Source of the DNA: Methylophaga sp.
GTDB lineage: Bacteria > Pseudomonadota > Gammaproteobacteria > Nitrosococcales > Methylophagaceae
Assembly (NCBI GenBank): GCA_002733505.1
Contig: NVVW01000008.1
Span: 23,426-87,425, forward strand
Length of the DNA: 64,000 nt
Reading direction: 5' to 3'
Numbering within the stretch: the first letter of the stretch is position 1; every line of letters starts with the position of its first letter. This document shows positions 24,584 to 33,870 of the stretch, piece by piece. The translations under genes were made by a program, and so were the position numbers. Under the pieces are notes generated by a model. The model searched no databases. It was not told where the DNA came from and saw only the letters and a program-made list of their open reading frames with translations.

Positions 24584-26746
24584 GTGAGTGAGCAGTCAGT
24601 AGTTGCTGAAGAATTAGCGCTCATCCAAAACGCAGAGCCATTGCTTAAAATTGATGACTTATGCTTTGCCGTTTCAAATTATATAGAAAGTAAGCACGTT
24701 GATGATATTCGGCGTGCTTATTTTTTTGCTGAACAAGCACATGAAGGCCAATTCCGCCGTTCAGGCGACCCCTATATCACCCATCCATTAGCCGTGGCGC
24801 ATGTGCTTGCTATGATGCACATGGATCACGAATGCATTATGGCGGGTTTATTACATGATGTAATCGAAGACACAGCGGTGAGTCGTGAGATTTTATCGTC
24901 AGAATTTAGCGAAGAGGTTGCCTTATTAGTTGATGGTGTCAGTAAATTAGAAAAAGCTACCTTTGAAACACGTCAACAAGCACAAGGTGAAAATTTACGA
25001 AAAATGATGTTGGCGATGTCAAATGATATCCGCGTTATTATCGTGAAATTAGCGGATAGACTACACAATATGCGGACTTTAGGGCATATGCCGGCAGATA
25101 AGCGCCGCAGAATTGCCAATGAAACCTTAGATATTTATGTGCCTATCGCCCAGCGTTTAGGGATGAATCTAATACGCTGTGAGCTTGAAGATTTAGGTTT
25201 CCATGTGCTACATCCGATCCGCTATCGTGTGCTGAGTGAGGCTGTAAAGAAAGCACGTGGTAATCGTAAAGAAATTGTTAGTCAAATCACTACTTCTATC
25301 ATCAATCGGATGAAACAAGAATCGCTAACGGCCGAAATTCAAGGTCGTGAGAAAAATCTTTATAGCCTCTATCAGAAAATGGTCAGCAAACAGTTATCAT
25401 TTTCAGAGGTAACAGATATGTATGCCTTTAGAATAGTGGTTGAGGATGTGGATGCGTGCTATCGGATGTTAGGCGTGGTTCACAACCTTTATAAACCCGT
25501 TCAGGGCAAGTTCAAAGATTATATTGCTATTCCTAAGATAAATGGCTACCAGTCGTTGCATACTATTTTATTTGGTCCCTTTGGTGTGCCGATTGAAGTG
25601 CAAATTCGTTCACGAGATATGGATCAGATGGCTGAAGCGGGCGTGGCGGCACATTGGTTATATAAAACAGGTGATAGTGAAGGTGGCAATCAATCTCATC
25701 GTCTGGCGAGGCAATGGTTGCAAGGTATTTTAGAAATGCAGAAGGGGTCGGGAGATTCTGTTGAGTTTTTAGAAAATCTTCGTATTGATTTATTCCCAGA
25801 TGAAATTTATGTGTTCACGCCGCAAGGTCAAATTATGGTGCTGCCACGAGGGGCATCCGTAGTAGATTTTGCCTATGCCGTACATTCAGATGTAGGCAAT
25901 AATTGTGTTGCCGCAAAAGTAGGGCGACATTTGGTACCATTGAGCACACAGCTAGAAACAGGGCAGTCTGTTGAAATTATTACATCACAAAGCTCACATC
26001 CTAATCCGGCATGGTTAAACTTTGTAAGCACGGCAAAAGCACGCACACATATACGACAGTATTTAAAGCAGCTACAAAGTGAAGATGCAATTTTATTAGG
26101 GAAACGATTATTGTCGAAACATCTCACCGCATATTCTACTAAACTAGAAGATATTGATGAACAACAAATTACTGCTGTAGTAACAGAGCTTGAACTTGAT
26201 AATTTTGATCAGTTATTAGAAGAAGTTGGTTTAGGTTCGCGGCCGGTATTTGTGGTTGCTCAAAAATTAGTTCATGATGCAGAGGCTTTAGAAAACAGTG
26301 CGCAGCAACCATTAATTATCGCCGGAACAGAAGGCATGGTAGTGAGTTTTGGCCGTTGTTGCTGCCCGATACCGGACGATCCTATTCACGGTTTTATCAG
26401 TGCTGGACGTGGCATCGTTGTGCATAAAATGAATTGTAAAAACACGCTTAAATTGCGCAATAAAAATGAAAAATGGTTAGATGTAATGTGGGCTGATGAT
26501 ACCAACCGTGATTTTCCGGTTGAGATTATGGTGCATGTTAATAATCAACGGGGTGTTTTGGCTACTATTGCCGCTGCAGTATCAGCAAGTGATTCTAATA
26601 TTGATAATATTGTGATCGATGAACGAGATGGTGGCTACTCTGATTTACGTTTGACTATTGAAGTCAACGACCGTCAACATTTAGCACGTGTTATTCGTCG
26701 GTTACGACGGATTGAACAGGTTGAGCGCATAGCGCGTCTTAACTAA
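24584..26746 (+). CDS. spoT: Bifunctional (p)ppGpp hydrolase/synthetase SpoT
   Basis: This 720-residue RelA/SpoT protein begins with GTG. It has an intact HD hydrolase domain (HEGQFRRSGDPYITHPLA, then LLHDVIEDT with H91 and D92), a synthetase domain (GREKNLYSLYQKM, DMYAFRIVV, NGYQSLHT), a TGS domain (about 390-450, VFTPQGQIMVLPRGASVVDF) and a C-terminal ACT domain. It degrades and, depending on stress, makes ppGpp. Its place after rpoZ is conserved. The upstream repeat separates it from rpoZ by 232 bp, so it may have acquired its own promoter. Confidence 0.96.
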   Translation: MSEQSVVAEELALIQNAEPLLKIDDLCFAVSNYIESKHVDDIRRAYFFAEQAHEGQFRRSGDPYITHPLAVAHVLAMMHMDHECIMAGLLHDVIEDTAVSREILSSEFSEEVALLVDGVSKLEKATFETRQQAQGENLRKMMLAMSNDIRVIIVKLADRLHNMRTLGHMPADKRRRIANETLDIYVPIAQRLGMNLIRCELEDLGFHVLHPIRYRVLSEAVKKARGNRKEIVSQITTSIINRMKQESLTAEIQGREKNLYSLYQKMVSKQLSFSEVTDMYAFRIVVEDVDACYRMLGVVHNLYKPVQGKFKDYIAIPKINGYQSLHTILFGPFGVPIEVQIRSRDMDQMAEAGVAAHWLYKTGDSEGGNQSHRLARQWLQGILEMQKGSGDSVEFLENLRIDLFPDEIYVFTPQGQIMVLPRGASVVDFAYAVHSDVGNNCVAAKVGRHLVPLSTQLETGQSVEIITSQSSHPNPAWLNFVSTAKARTHIRQYLKQLQSEDAILLGKRLLSKHLTAYSTKLEDIDEQQITAVVTELELDNFDQLLEEVGLGSRPVFVVAQKLVHDAEALENSAQQPLIIAGTEGMVVSFGRCCCPIPDDPIHGFISAGRGIVVHKMNCKNTLKLRNKNEKWLDVMWADDTNRDFPVEIMVHVNNQRGVLATIAAAVSASDSNIDNIVIDERDGGYSDLRLTIEVNDRQHLARVIRRLRRIEQVERIARLN

Positions 26747-26795
26747 CTTAATTTAATATAATTTAATCCACTACAGGGTGGCAAAGGAAATAGCA

Positions 26796-27182
26796 ATGGC
26801 TCGTGAAATCATTCATACAACAAGTGCACCGGAAGCAATCGGTACTTATTCGCAAGCAGTGAAAGTCGGCGATGTAGTGTATATGTCTGGTCAAATTCCA
26901 CTAGTTCCAGAAACAATGACCGTGCTTGAAGGTGATTTTTCAGCACAAGTTCGCCAAGTGTTCGATAACTTAACGGCAGTAGCTGAAGCAGCAGGGGGCA
27001 GTTTGCAAGATATTGTTAAACTCAATATTTTCTTAACCGATTTAAGTTATTTTGGCGCAGTGAATGAAATTATGGCGGAGTATTTTGAGCAACCTTATCC
27101 TGCTCGTGCCGCCATTGGCGTAGCCTCATTACCTAAAGATGTGCCTGTTGAAATGGATGCCATTATGCATGTAGTTGCATAA
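26796..27182 (+). CDS. ridA: RidA family 2-iminobutanoate/2-iminopropanoate deaminase
   Basis: This 128-residue YjgF/RidA protein contains [20 protein letters not shown] and, near the end, [19 protein letters not shown] with the Arg that holds the substrate carboxylate. It hydrolyses reactive enamine/imine intermediates released by PLP enzymes such as threonine dehydratase. AAAGGAAA lies eight bases before ATG 26796, so that start is preferred over the GTG at 26778. It lies between spoT and recG, a widely conserved position. Confidence 0.95.
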   Translation: MAREIIHTTSAPEAIGTYSQAVKVGDVVYMSGQIPLVPETMTVLEGDFSAQVRQVFDNLTAVAEAAGGSLQDIVKLNIFLTDLSYFGAVNEIMAEYFEQPYPARAAIGVASLPKDVPVEMDAIMHVVA

Positions 27183-27201
27183 AGAAACGTATTTTAATTA
27201 G

Positions 27202-29289
27202 GTGGCAGATAAAATCACACTCACTCAGTCTGTTACCGCATTAAAAGGCGTGGGCAGCAAAGTTGCTGAGCGCTTAGAAAAATTAGGCATCAATCAGATC
27301 CAAGATCTGCTGTTTCACCTGCCTTTACGATACCAAGATCGGACACGCTTGCAGCCAATGGGAACATTGCGCTTACATCAAGAAGTGTTAGTTGAAGGCA
27401 CGGTTAAACTTTCACAAATCAAGTTTGGTCGCCGCCGCTCTTTGTTATGCCATATTGGAGATGGCACCGGCTCGCTGGTGTTGCGATTCTTTCATTTTTC
27501 TAATACGCAGTTACAGCAATTAGCCCAAGGCGTGCGAGTACGTTGTTTTGGAGAAGTGCGTAACGGGCCCTCATCACTTGAAATGGTGCATCCCGAATAT
27601 CAAGTGATTGCTGATGATAAGGTGGTGCCGGTTGATGCTGAATTAACCCCTATTTATCCGACAACAGAAGGTTTACATCAACTTAGTTTTCGTAAATTAA
27701 TCAAACAAGCGCTGGCTTTATTGAATGATGAATCACTGCCAGAATTAGTGATAGAACAAGCAAAGCTGAATGCCGTTGCTCATTATTCTTTAGTTGAAGC
27801 ATTGCATTTTGTCCATCAACCACCGCCCGATGTGGATGTGCAATTATTATTGGATAAGCGCCATCCCACCCAGCGCCGTTTAGCGTATGAAGAATTACTG
27901 GCCCATCATTTGAGCATGCGAAAAGTGAAAGCGCAGGCGCAACAGCACGCCGCACCTGTTTTAAAGGGTGATGGCGATTATCGGCAACAATTATTACAGC
28001 AATTACCTTTTCCGTTAACAAATGCACAACAGCGTGTAGTAGCAGAGATTTTAACAGATATTGCACAAGCTATCCCAATGCAGCGCCTTGTACAAGGTGA
28101 TGTAGGTTCAGGGAAAACGGTAGTCGCCGCAATGGCAGTGTTAGAGGCCGTATCGGCAGGCTATCAAGCAGTAATGATGGCACCCACAGAATTATTAGCA
28201 GACCAACATTTGCAGACGTTCAAAACGTGGCTTGAGCCTTTAGGTTTGCAAGTAGGGTGGTGTGTAGGTAAACAAACTGCAAGTGAGCGCAGACAAGTAT
28301 TAACGGACTTGAGTGACGGAAAAATACAGGTTGCTGTGGGTACACATGCCTTATTTCAAGATGAAGTAACATTTAATAAGCTTGGTTTAGTGGTTATTGA
28401 TGAACAACATCGTTTTGGTGTGCATCAGCGCTTAGCACTACGTGATAAAGGCAAGGGGGCAGATAGCTTTCCGCATCAGTTGGTGATGACTGCCACGCCG
28501 ATCCCACGGACATTAGCAATGACGGCTTATGCGGATCTCAATGTGTCCGTTATTGACGAATTGCCACCAGGGCGCATCCCAGTAACAACGGTCGTGTTAC
28601 CCGATACGCGCCGAGCAGAAATTGTGCAGCGTGTTGATGTGGCTTGCCAACAAAATCGTCAGGTGTATTGGGTATGTACGTTGATTGAAGAATCAGAACA
28701 TTTGCAATGCCAGGCAGCTGAAGATGCAGCAATAGAATTGCAAGAGGCATTGCCAGATTTACGCATCGCACTAGTGCATGGCCGAATGAAATCAGCAGAA
28801 AAAGAGCAAGTGATGCAACAATTTAAAGCAGGTAATATTGATTTATTGGTGGCAACAACAGTGATTGAAGTGGGCGTAGATGTGCCTAATGCTAGTTTAA
28901 TGATTATTGAAAATGCGGAACGTCTGGGCTTGGCGCAACTTCATCAGTTACGGGGGCGAGTGGGGCGAGGTAGCGTGCAAAGTCACTGCGTATTGATGTA
29001 TAAATCGCCGCTATCTGAAAATGGCCAAGCACGATTACGTTGTTTACGCGATACTAATGATGGTTTTGCCATTGCACAGCGGGATTTAGAATTACGAGGG
29101 CCAGGTGAAGTGTTGGGCACAAGACAAACCGGCTTGCCACAATTTCGAGTGGCAGATGTAATGCAAGATCAAGATTTGATTAATGTCATGCCACCAGCGG
29201 CAGATCACTTGTTAGCGAGTTCCCCAGATTTAAGTGAACAATTGATTGCACGTTGGTTTGGGCATAAAATTGATTTTGGACAAGTATAG
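27202..29289 (+). CDS. recG: ATP-dependent DNA helicase RecG
   Basis: This 695-residue superfamily 2 helicase starts with GTG. It has an N-terminal wedge/OB domain (to about 260), Walker A GDVGSGKT (about 299), the DEQH box in VIDEQHRFGVHQRL, MTATPIPRTLAMT and motif VI LRGRVGRG near 595. RecG reverses stalled replication forks and migrates Holliday junctions. AATTAGGT precedes the start. It is followed by ubiC after 14 bp; co-transcription from spoT onwards is likely. Confidence 0.96.
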   Translation: MADKITLTQSVTALKGVGSKVAERLEKLGINQIQDLLFHLPLRYQDRTRLQPMGTLRLHQEVLVEGTVKLSQIKFGRRRSLLCHIGDGTGSLVLRFFHFSNTQLQQLAQGVRVRCFGEVRNGPSSLEMVHPEYQVIADDKVVPVDAELTPIYPTTEGLHQLSFRKLIKQALALLNDESLPELVIEQAKLNAVAHYSLVEALHFVHQPPPDVDVQLLLDKRHPTQRRLAYEELLAHHLSMRKVKAQAQQHAAPVLKGDGDYRQQLLQQLPFPLTNAQQRVVAEILTDIAQAIPMQRLVQGDVGSGKTVVAAMAVLEAVSAGYQAVMMAPTELLADQHLQTFKTWLEPLGLQVGWCVGKQTASERRQVLTDLSDGKIQVAVGTHALFQDEVTFNKLGLVVIDEQHRFGVHQRLALRDKGKGADSFPHQLVMTATPIPRTLAMTAYADLNVSVIDELPPGRIPVTTVVLPDTRRAEIVQRVDVACQQNRQVYWVCTLIEESEHLQCQAAEDAAIELQEALPDLRIALVHGRMKSAEKEQVMQQFKAGNIDLLVATTVIEVGVDVPNASLMIIENAERLGLAQLHQLRGRVGRGSVQSHCVLMYKSPLSENGQARLRCLRDTNDGFAIAQRDLELRGPGEVLGTRQTGLPQFRVADVMQDQDLINVMPPAADHLLASSPDLSEQLIARWFGHKIDFGQV

Positions 29290-29303
29290 AATGAGACATT
29301 TAC

Positions 29304-29840
29304 ATGCATAACTGGACACGATGGCATCAGCCACAACGACGCTTAATGCCTGCCATGATGGCGTCATGGTTGACTGATACCAATTCGTTAACAAGACGTT
29401 TACAAGCTCACGATCAGAATGGTTTTTCAGTAGAATTATTAGGCAATTGTTGGATGAAACCACTAATAGATGAAGCTATATCACTAGATTTACCAGTGGC
29501 AGAACATGTATACCAGCGTGAGGTGCGATTGATGGACGGTGATACTGCAAATGTATATGCACGCACTATTATTCCGCGTGCTACTTATATGGCGATGCCG
29601 CATCGCTTTAATAACTTAGGCAATAAACCGTTGGGTGAATTATTATTTACTGATCCGCAGGTCAAACGAGGCCCAATTGAAATTGCGTGTTTGAAACCAG
29701 GGCAATGGTTATATGAAATGGCGGTATTGGATGAAAATTATCGACCTAAAATGTTATGGGGAAGACGTTCATCTTTTTATATAAGCGGCAAAAGCTTACT
29801 TGTTAATGAGATATTTTTGCCGACTTTGTGGAATTCATAA
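29304..29840 (+). CDS. ubiC: Chorismate pyruvate-lyase
   Basis: This 178-residue enzyme contains the UbiC features REVRLMDGD, WVYARTIIP-like VYARTIIPRATYM with the active-site Arg, LGELLF and WGRRSSFYISG. It cleaves chorismate to 4-hydroxybenzoate and pyruvate, the first committed step of ubiquinone synthesis. Its stop codon overlaps the ATG of ubiA by one base, so the first two pathway steps are coupled. Confidence 0.92.
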   Translation: MHNWTRWHQPQRRLMPAMMASWLTDTNSLTRRLQAHDQNGFSVELLGNCWMKPLIDEAISLDLPVAEHVYQREVRLMDGDTANVYARTIIPRATYMAMPHRFNNLGNKPLGELLFTDPQVKRGPIEIACLKPGQWLYEMAVLDENYRPKMLWGRRSSFYISGKSLLVNEIFLPTLWNS

Positions 29841-30706
29841 TGGAAAAGTTAACACTATATATAAGATTAATACGCTTAGATAAACCGATTGGCATTTTAT
29901 TATTGCTATGGCCAACGCTGATAGCACTATGGATTGCCGCAGAAGGTCTGCCTGATTACACCGTGTTAACCGTATTTGTATTAGGTGTGATTCTGATGCG
30001 TAGCGCCGGTTGTGCTATTAATGATTATGCAGATAGGGAGATTGATGCACTTGTAGTTAGAACGATGAATAGGCCGTTAGCAACCGGCGAGTTAGCACCA
30101 AAGAATGCATTAATAGTAGCTGGTTTACTAAGCTTAATGGCATTTTTATTGGCTGTATTTAACCTTAATAAATTAACAATTTATATGTCAGTAGTAGCCG
30201 TATTATTGGCCGCTATTTACCCCTTTATGAAACGCTATACCTACCTACCACAGATTTTTCTGGGGGCGGCTTTTGCGTGGGCGATCCCCATGGCTTTTGC
30301 TGCCCAAACCAATGCTGTGCCCACTGTTGCATGGCTATTGTTCTTAGCGAATATACTCTGGACAACGGCTTATGACACCCTTTATGCCATGGCTGATCGA
30401 GAAGAGGATATGTTAGCTGATATTAAATCGACCGCAATTTTATTTGGCGATGATGACAAGGTAATAGTGGGTATTATTCAGTTTAGTTTCTTACTGGTAA
30501 TGGCGTTAGTCGGCAGCAAGTTAGAAATGAGCTATGTATTTTATATTGGCATTGTGGTGGCTGCATTGTTTTCAATTTATCAGCAAATATTAGTAAAAAA
30601 TAGAGAACCGGCACGCTGTTTGCATGCATTCCTAAATAATAACTGGGTAGGTGCTGCATTGTTTCTCGGAGTAGTTGCCCATTATTCATTAAATTTATCA
30701 GTTTAA
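29840..30706 (+). CDS. ubiA: 4-hydroxybenzoate octaprenyltransferase
   Basis: This membrane prenyltransferase of about 288 residues has eight or nine helices. The first Asp-rich motif is NDYADREID (about 60-68), and the second is YDTLYAMADREED (about 178-190). Both coordinate Mg-diphosphate. It attaches the polyprenyl tail to 4-hydroxybenzoate in the inner membrane. ATG 29840 overlaps the ubiC stop (TAATG) and is preferred over GTG 29828. It ends the long gmk-to-ubiA gene run. Confidence 0.95.
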   Translation: MEKLTLYIRLIRLDKPIGILLLLWPTLIALWIAAEGLPDYTVLTVFVLGVILMRSAGCAINDYADREIDALVVRTMNRPLATGELAPKNALIVAGLLSLMAFLLAVFNLNKLTIYMSVVAVLLAAIYPFMKRYTYLPQIFLGAAFAWAIPMAFAAQTNAVPTVAWLLFLANILWTTAYDTLYAMADREEDMLADIKSTAILFGDDDKVIVGIIQFSFLLVMALVGSKLEMSYVFYIGIVVAALFSIYQQILVKNREPARCLHAFLNNNWVGAALFLGVVAHYSLNLSV

Positions 30707-30756
30707 TGCGGCGAAATTAGTTTCAGCGCCCATTAAATAATAATGGGGTTGCCAAT

Positions 30757-31446
30757 GTGAGCGGAAATTTATATACACGCAGGATGGGCGAAGAATATGA
30801 CACTATCTTTCGACAATGTGTCAGTCTGAATACAGAGCTACATAAACTAGTACCCTTGGCGAAACAGATGCATTTGTTGTCCTCTAATGCAGTGAGTAGC
30901 GCAGCTAGAGCAGGCAGTGAAGGTGATGCCTTTAGAGTGCTAACACAAGATATACAGTTGTTAGGTGATGAAGTCTCAGATTGTATCAATGACACGCACA
31001 AAATCACTACAGATATTGTTAATTTGGCATCAACTTTAGCACGCTATTTTGCCAACTATTTAATCTATCTTGATCTACAAGATCGCCTTGAAAATGTTGA
31101 TACAGTCACTAAAATTACATATTTTGACAGTGGTAGAAAACAAGTCATAGACGCTATTCGAGAATACAATCACAAATTAAGTCGCTGTTTAGGGGAGTTA
31201 ACAAATTTATTATCTCCTATCTCAACACTGGTTAAAAAGGGTGAATATCTTGCCGTTTGTTCATCAGTAGAAGCAGCTAGTGCTGGTGAGCACGGTGTCA
31301 GCTTTGAAGCGGTATCATCAATGTTACGTCAATTAGTGAGCCAACTAGGTGAACAATCAGTTTGCCAACGTACTTTATTACGTGATTTGTCGGACTCCAT
31401 GGAAAACCAACAAACTAATCAGAGGAATTTGCTTTATGCTCGTTGA
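30757..31446 (+). CDS. Soluble chemoreceptor-like (MCP signalling-hairpin-like) helical protein
   Basis: This 229-residue, mainly helical protein has no membrane segment. Residues about 36-70 (AKQMHLLSSNAVSSAARAGS, then EGDAFRVLTQDIQLLGDEV) align by pattern with the MCP kinase-control tip (xxQTNLLALNAAIEAARAGE followed by GxGFAVVAxEVRxLA). Several tip residues differ, for example NAVSSA for NAAIEA. This suggests an MCP-derived protein that may no longer activate CheA in the usual way. Its stop overlaps the next gene, a di-iron ODP protein, by 11 bp. ODP proteins are known partners of cytoplasmic chemoreceptors, so a two-protein oxygen or iron sensor is likely. It could start at GTG 30757 or at ATG 30784. 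Confidence 0.72.
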   Translation: MSGNLYTRRMGEEYDTIFRQCVSLNTELHKLVPLAKQMHLLSSNAVSSAARAGSEGDAFRVLTQDIQLLGDEVSDCINDTHKITTDIVNLASTLARYFANYLIYLDLQDRLENVDTVTKITYFDSGRKQVIDAIREYNHKLSRCLGELTNLLSPISTLVKKGEYLAVCSSVEAASAGEHGVSFEAVSSMLRQLVSQLGEQSVCQRTLLRDLSDSMENQQTNQRNLLYAR

Positions 31447-32182
31447 ACATCTCTATAAGAAAAATACCCATAGTTGGATGGTAATGGGGCGAGACCCTGA
31501 CAAACGTCAAGAAGTAATTGATACCAATCAATATTTAATACAGAACAATGGACGTGGCTTATTGCTTGATCCCGGCGGCATAGAGAACTTTGCAGTTGTG
31601 GCAGCTGAATTTTCTAAGCACTTTGAATTAGCTAATGTTGAAGCTATTTTTGCCTCGCACCAAGATCCTGATGTTATTTCTTCGTTGGCATTATGGATTC
31701 AGACAAATCCAAAGCTGGTAGTGTATGTACCTCAAATTTGGGTGAGTTTTATTTCACACTTTGGTGTAAAAGAAGAAAATATGCGCCCAATTCCGGATGA
31801 AGGTGGTGTGATTACATTAGGTGGCCATGATTTAGAAGTTATTCCGCAACATTACCTACATTCATCTGGCTGTTTATCGCTTTATGATCCTGATGCGAAG
31901 ATTTTATTTTCAGGAGATATTGGTGCTGCTTTATTGCCAGACGATAACACGGATATGTTTGTAACAGACTTTGATGAACATACAAAAATGATGGAATATT
32001 TTCACCGCCGTTGGATGCCTTCAAATTCAGCAAAATTACGCTGGATAGCAGAGGTACGAAAACGTGATATTGAAATGCTTTGTCCTCAACATGGCTCTAT
32101 ATTTAAAGGCGATGATGTGGCGAAATTCTTATCATGGTTTGAAAACCTAGATGTCGGCACGGGTTGGAGTGGCGTACGATAA
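31436..32182 (+). CDS. ODP-type oxygen-binding di-iron protein (stand-alone metallo-beta-lactamase fold)
   Basis: This 248-residue protein resembles the di-iron domain of flavodiiron proteins but lacks the flavodoxin half. The metal-binding pattern is H75-x-D77-x-D79 (SHQDPDV), H142 (YLHSSG), D161 (SGDIGA) and H219 (CPQHG). The His that follows the third ligand in flavodiiron proteins is Val80. This pattern and length match ODP, described in Treponema denticola as an iron and oxygen sensor for a chemoreceptor. AGAGGA precedes ATG 31436; the frame is open further upstream only because it overlaps the MCP-like gene. It is translationally coupled to that gene. Confidence 0.83.
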   Translation: MLVEHLYKKNTHSWMVMGRDPDKRQEVIDTNQYLIQNNGRGLLLDPGGIENFAVVAAEFSKHFELANVEAIFASHQDPDVISSLALWIQTNPKLVVYVPQIWVSFISHFGVKEENMRPIPDEGGVITLGGHDLEVIPQHYLHSSGCLSLYDPDAKILFSGDIGAALLPDDNTDMFVTDFDEHTKMMEYFHRRWMPSNSAKLRWIAEVRKRDIEMLCPQHGSIFKGDDVAKFLSWFENLDVGTGWSGVR

Positions 32183-32202
32183 AAGCCGACAAAGAATTAA
32201 TT

Positions 32203-32247
32203 TATACCCGTGACCATTTAATTTTCAGTTTCAATGATCATAGGTAT
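32203..32247. repeat. Short hairpin derivative of the TATACCCGTGA repeat
   Basis: TATACCCGTGACCATTTAA and TTTCAATGATCATAGGTATG are the two degenerate ends of the MITE family brought together with almost nothing between them. It lies 18 bp before the nuclease gene and after the ODP stop. Confidence 0.6.
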
Positions 32248-32264
32248 GCAGGTAAAATAAGCCT

Positions 32265-33113
32265 ATGAAATCAATAATCAATGGAATGATCTTAATTGGC
32301 CTGCTTGTGCAGGTGAATTTTTTGCTGGCAGATATATATCGTAGCCAAGATGCAGATGGTAATATTAGTTATTCTGACAAGCCAACAGAAAATGCAATAC
32401 TGCAAGCCCTAAACATAATACCGCAGCGTTATAAGAATAAAGTAGCGTATGTTTATGATGGCGATACCATTAAACTAGAAAATGGTAAAAAAATACGCTT
32501 ATTAGGGATCGATACGCCTGAAGTAGCGAGCCATTATCAGAAAGCAACGCCGGGTGGCAACGCCGCAAAAAAATGGTTAAAAAAGCAATTAGACGGATCT
32601 GATGTTTATTTAGAATATGATCAGCAACAACGTGATAAATATAAGCGATTATTAGCACATGTTTTTCTCGAAAATGGTGAGCATATCAATACTGCTTTAG
32701 TGAAAAATGGCTTGGCCATTGTCAACTTATTCCCACCTAATTTTCGCTATAAAGATGAATTGTTAGCAGCTCAAAAAGTTGCCCAGCAGCAACAGCTTGG
32801 TATGTGGGCGATGAAACGCTATCAACTCACATCAGCAGATAAAGTAAGAAAGGTATCGGGCTGGAAACGCTATCAAGGCACAGTGCAATCAATCAAAAAT
32901 AATCGCAAAACTGTACGACTTATCTTGAACAAAAAGCTAAGTGTTAAAATCGCTAAAGAACATCTATATTTATTTCCAGATCTTGAAAGCTATGTTGGTC
33001 AATCGGTCGAAGTTAGAGGCTGGTTATCTGGCAAAAAAGCACCCTTTTCGATATTAGTACGCCATCCAAGTGCATTAATATTAGCTTCTCCATACGGAGA
33101 TAGACAACACTAA
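32265..33113 (+). CDS. Secreted thermonuclease (SNase) with N-terminal DUF4124-like and C-terminal OB-like segments
   Basis: This 282-residue protein has a signal peptide (to about residue 22) and a short DUF4124-like segment (IYRSQDADGNISYSDKP, 24-40). The SNase domain follows (about 58-172): D65/D67 in DGDT, R78, D83, T84 and E86 in RLLGIDTPE, and R128 in KYKRLLA correspond to the staphylococcal nuclease active site. About 100 extra C-terminal residues (GTVQSIKNNRKTVRLIL to GQSVEVRGWLSGK) look like a nucleic-acid-binding OB strand set. It should degrade DNA and RNA in the periplasm or outside the cell using Ca2+. Its last 33 bp overlap the convergent DUF423 gene. Confidence 0.9.
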   Translation: MKSIINGMILIGLLVQVNFLLADIYRSQDADGNISYSDKPTENAILQALNIIPQRYKNKVAYVYDGDTIKLENGKKIRLLGIDTPEVASHYQKATPGGNAAKKWLKKQLDGSDVYLEYDQQQRDKYKRLLAHVFLENGEHINTALVKNGLAIVNLFPPNFRYKDELLAAQKVAQQQQLGMWAMKRYQLTSADKVRKVSGWKRYQGTVQSIKNNRKTVRLILNKKLSVKIAKEHLYLFPDLESYVGQSVEVRGWLSGKKAPFSILVRHPSALILASPYGDRQH

Positions 33114-33458
33114 CCAAGCCAATATAAATAGTAGACCCCCTATTGGGGTTATCATGCCGATGCCCCTAACATTAAAGACACTCATCGCATACAGGCTGCC
33201 ACAAAATAGCAGGATCCCGAGAAACATTAATATAGCTGAAGGTTTTAGCCAGAGATTATTGGGCAAATGAAAGGCCACTAGCCCGATAATGAGTAAACCT
33301 AGTGCATGATAAAAATGATATTGCACAGCGGTTTGATATACCACTAACATATCTGTAGTAAGTTTTGCTTTTAAAGTATGTGCGCCAAAAGCACCTAGTG
33401 CTACTGCGAACAAGGCATTTAGGCTTCCAAGAAAAATACATATTTTTGCTAATGTCAT
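33081..33458 (-). CDS. DUF423 family small membrane protein (YgdD-like)
   Basis: This 125-residue protein has four hydrophobic helices. ALGAFGAHTLK, TAVQYHFYHALGLL and GILLFCGSLYAM are the conserved DUF423 segments. Function is unknown; the family occurs widely in proteobacteria and Gram-positives. AGGGATCACC precedes the ATG as the ribosome binding site. It is convergent with, and overlaps, the nuclease gene by 33 bp, so antisense interference between the two transcripts is possible. Confidence 0.88.
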   Translation of the reverse strand: MTLAKICIFLGSLNALFAVALGAFGAHTLKAKLTTDMLVVYQTAVQYHFYHALGLLIIGLVAFHLPNNLWLKPSAILMFLGILLFCGSLYAMSVFNVRGIGMITPIGGLLFILAWLVLSISVWRS

Positions 33459-33596
33459 GGTGATCCCTTAACGAATATTCAATACTTGTCTGCTTTTATG
33501 AAAGATTTCAGTGGGCATTCAAGTGCATTGATAAAAAACTGACCTCTGGCAACGAGTGGTGTTGGCAGTGGTCAACTGCAACTTTGGGTTATGTTT

Positions 33597-33716
33597 TTAT
33601 TCTCTATTTGACCAATAGTTTGGTATTCGATGCAAATGATAAATAGCCACAATTGCACGCTCTGTTGGGCTTAGCTCAAGAGCTTGGTCTAAAATCATAT
33701 TTGCTGAATTTGCCAT
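33597..33716 (-). pseudogene. Truncated addiction-module antitoxin (TIGR02574-like), 39 residues
   Basis: ATG 33716 follows AGGGG and opens a 39-codon frame containing MILDQALELSPTERAIVAIY. This matches the N-terminal pattern of addiction-module antitoxins paired with RelE/ParE toxins (ILxxALxLxPxERAxLxxxL). The usual protein is about 70 residues, so the C-terminal half is missing, and no toxin gene lies beside it. It is probably a remnant; a functional orphan antitoxin is possible. It sits in a 730-bp region otherwise filled with repeat and transposase debris. Confidence 0.5.
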
Positions 33717-33784
33717 AATATTACCCCTGCCAAGATTTTAGCATATTTCAAATTTTGCCATATTTACGGACAAGGTTTTTTGAA

Positions 33785-33870
33785 TATATACCCGTGATCT
33801 TTCAAAATAGTAAAAAACCTCGTCATCCCGAGGAGCAAAAATGCACAGTTTGAATGATTACGGGCATATA
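33785..33870. repeat. Composite repeat with TATACCCGTGATC ends around a CGTCATCCCG core
   Basis: The left end (33785-33806) starts TATATACCCGTGATCTTTC, and the right end (33849-33870) is TTTGAATGATTACGGGCATATA minus-strand-like; together they form an imperfect inverted repeat. The core CGTCATCCCG belongs to the second repeat family. This is the shortest nested copy. It abuts a transposase remnant. Confidence 0.65.

Noticed and set aside
33841..33870. ATG at 33841 as the start of a small gene.
   Set aside because: This ATG lies inside a repeat end; the coding similarity downstream is a transposase tail that lost its N-terminus.
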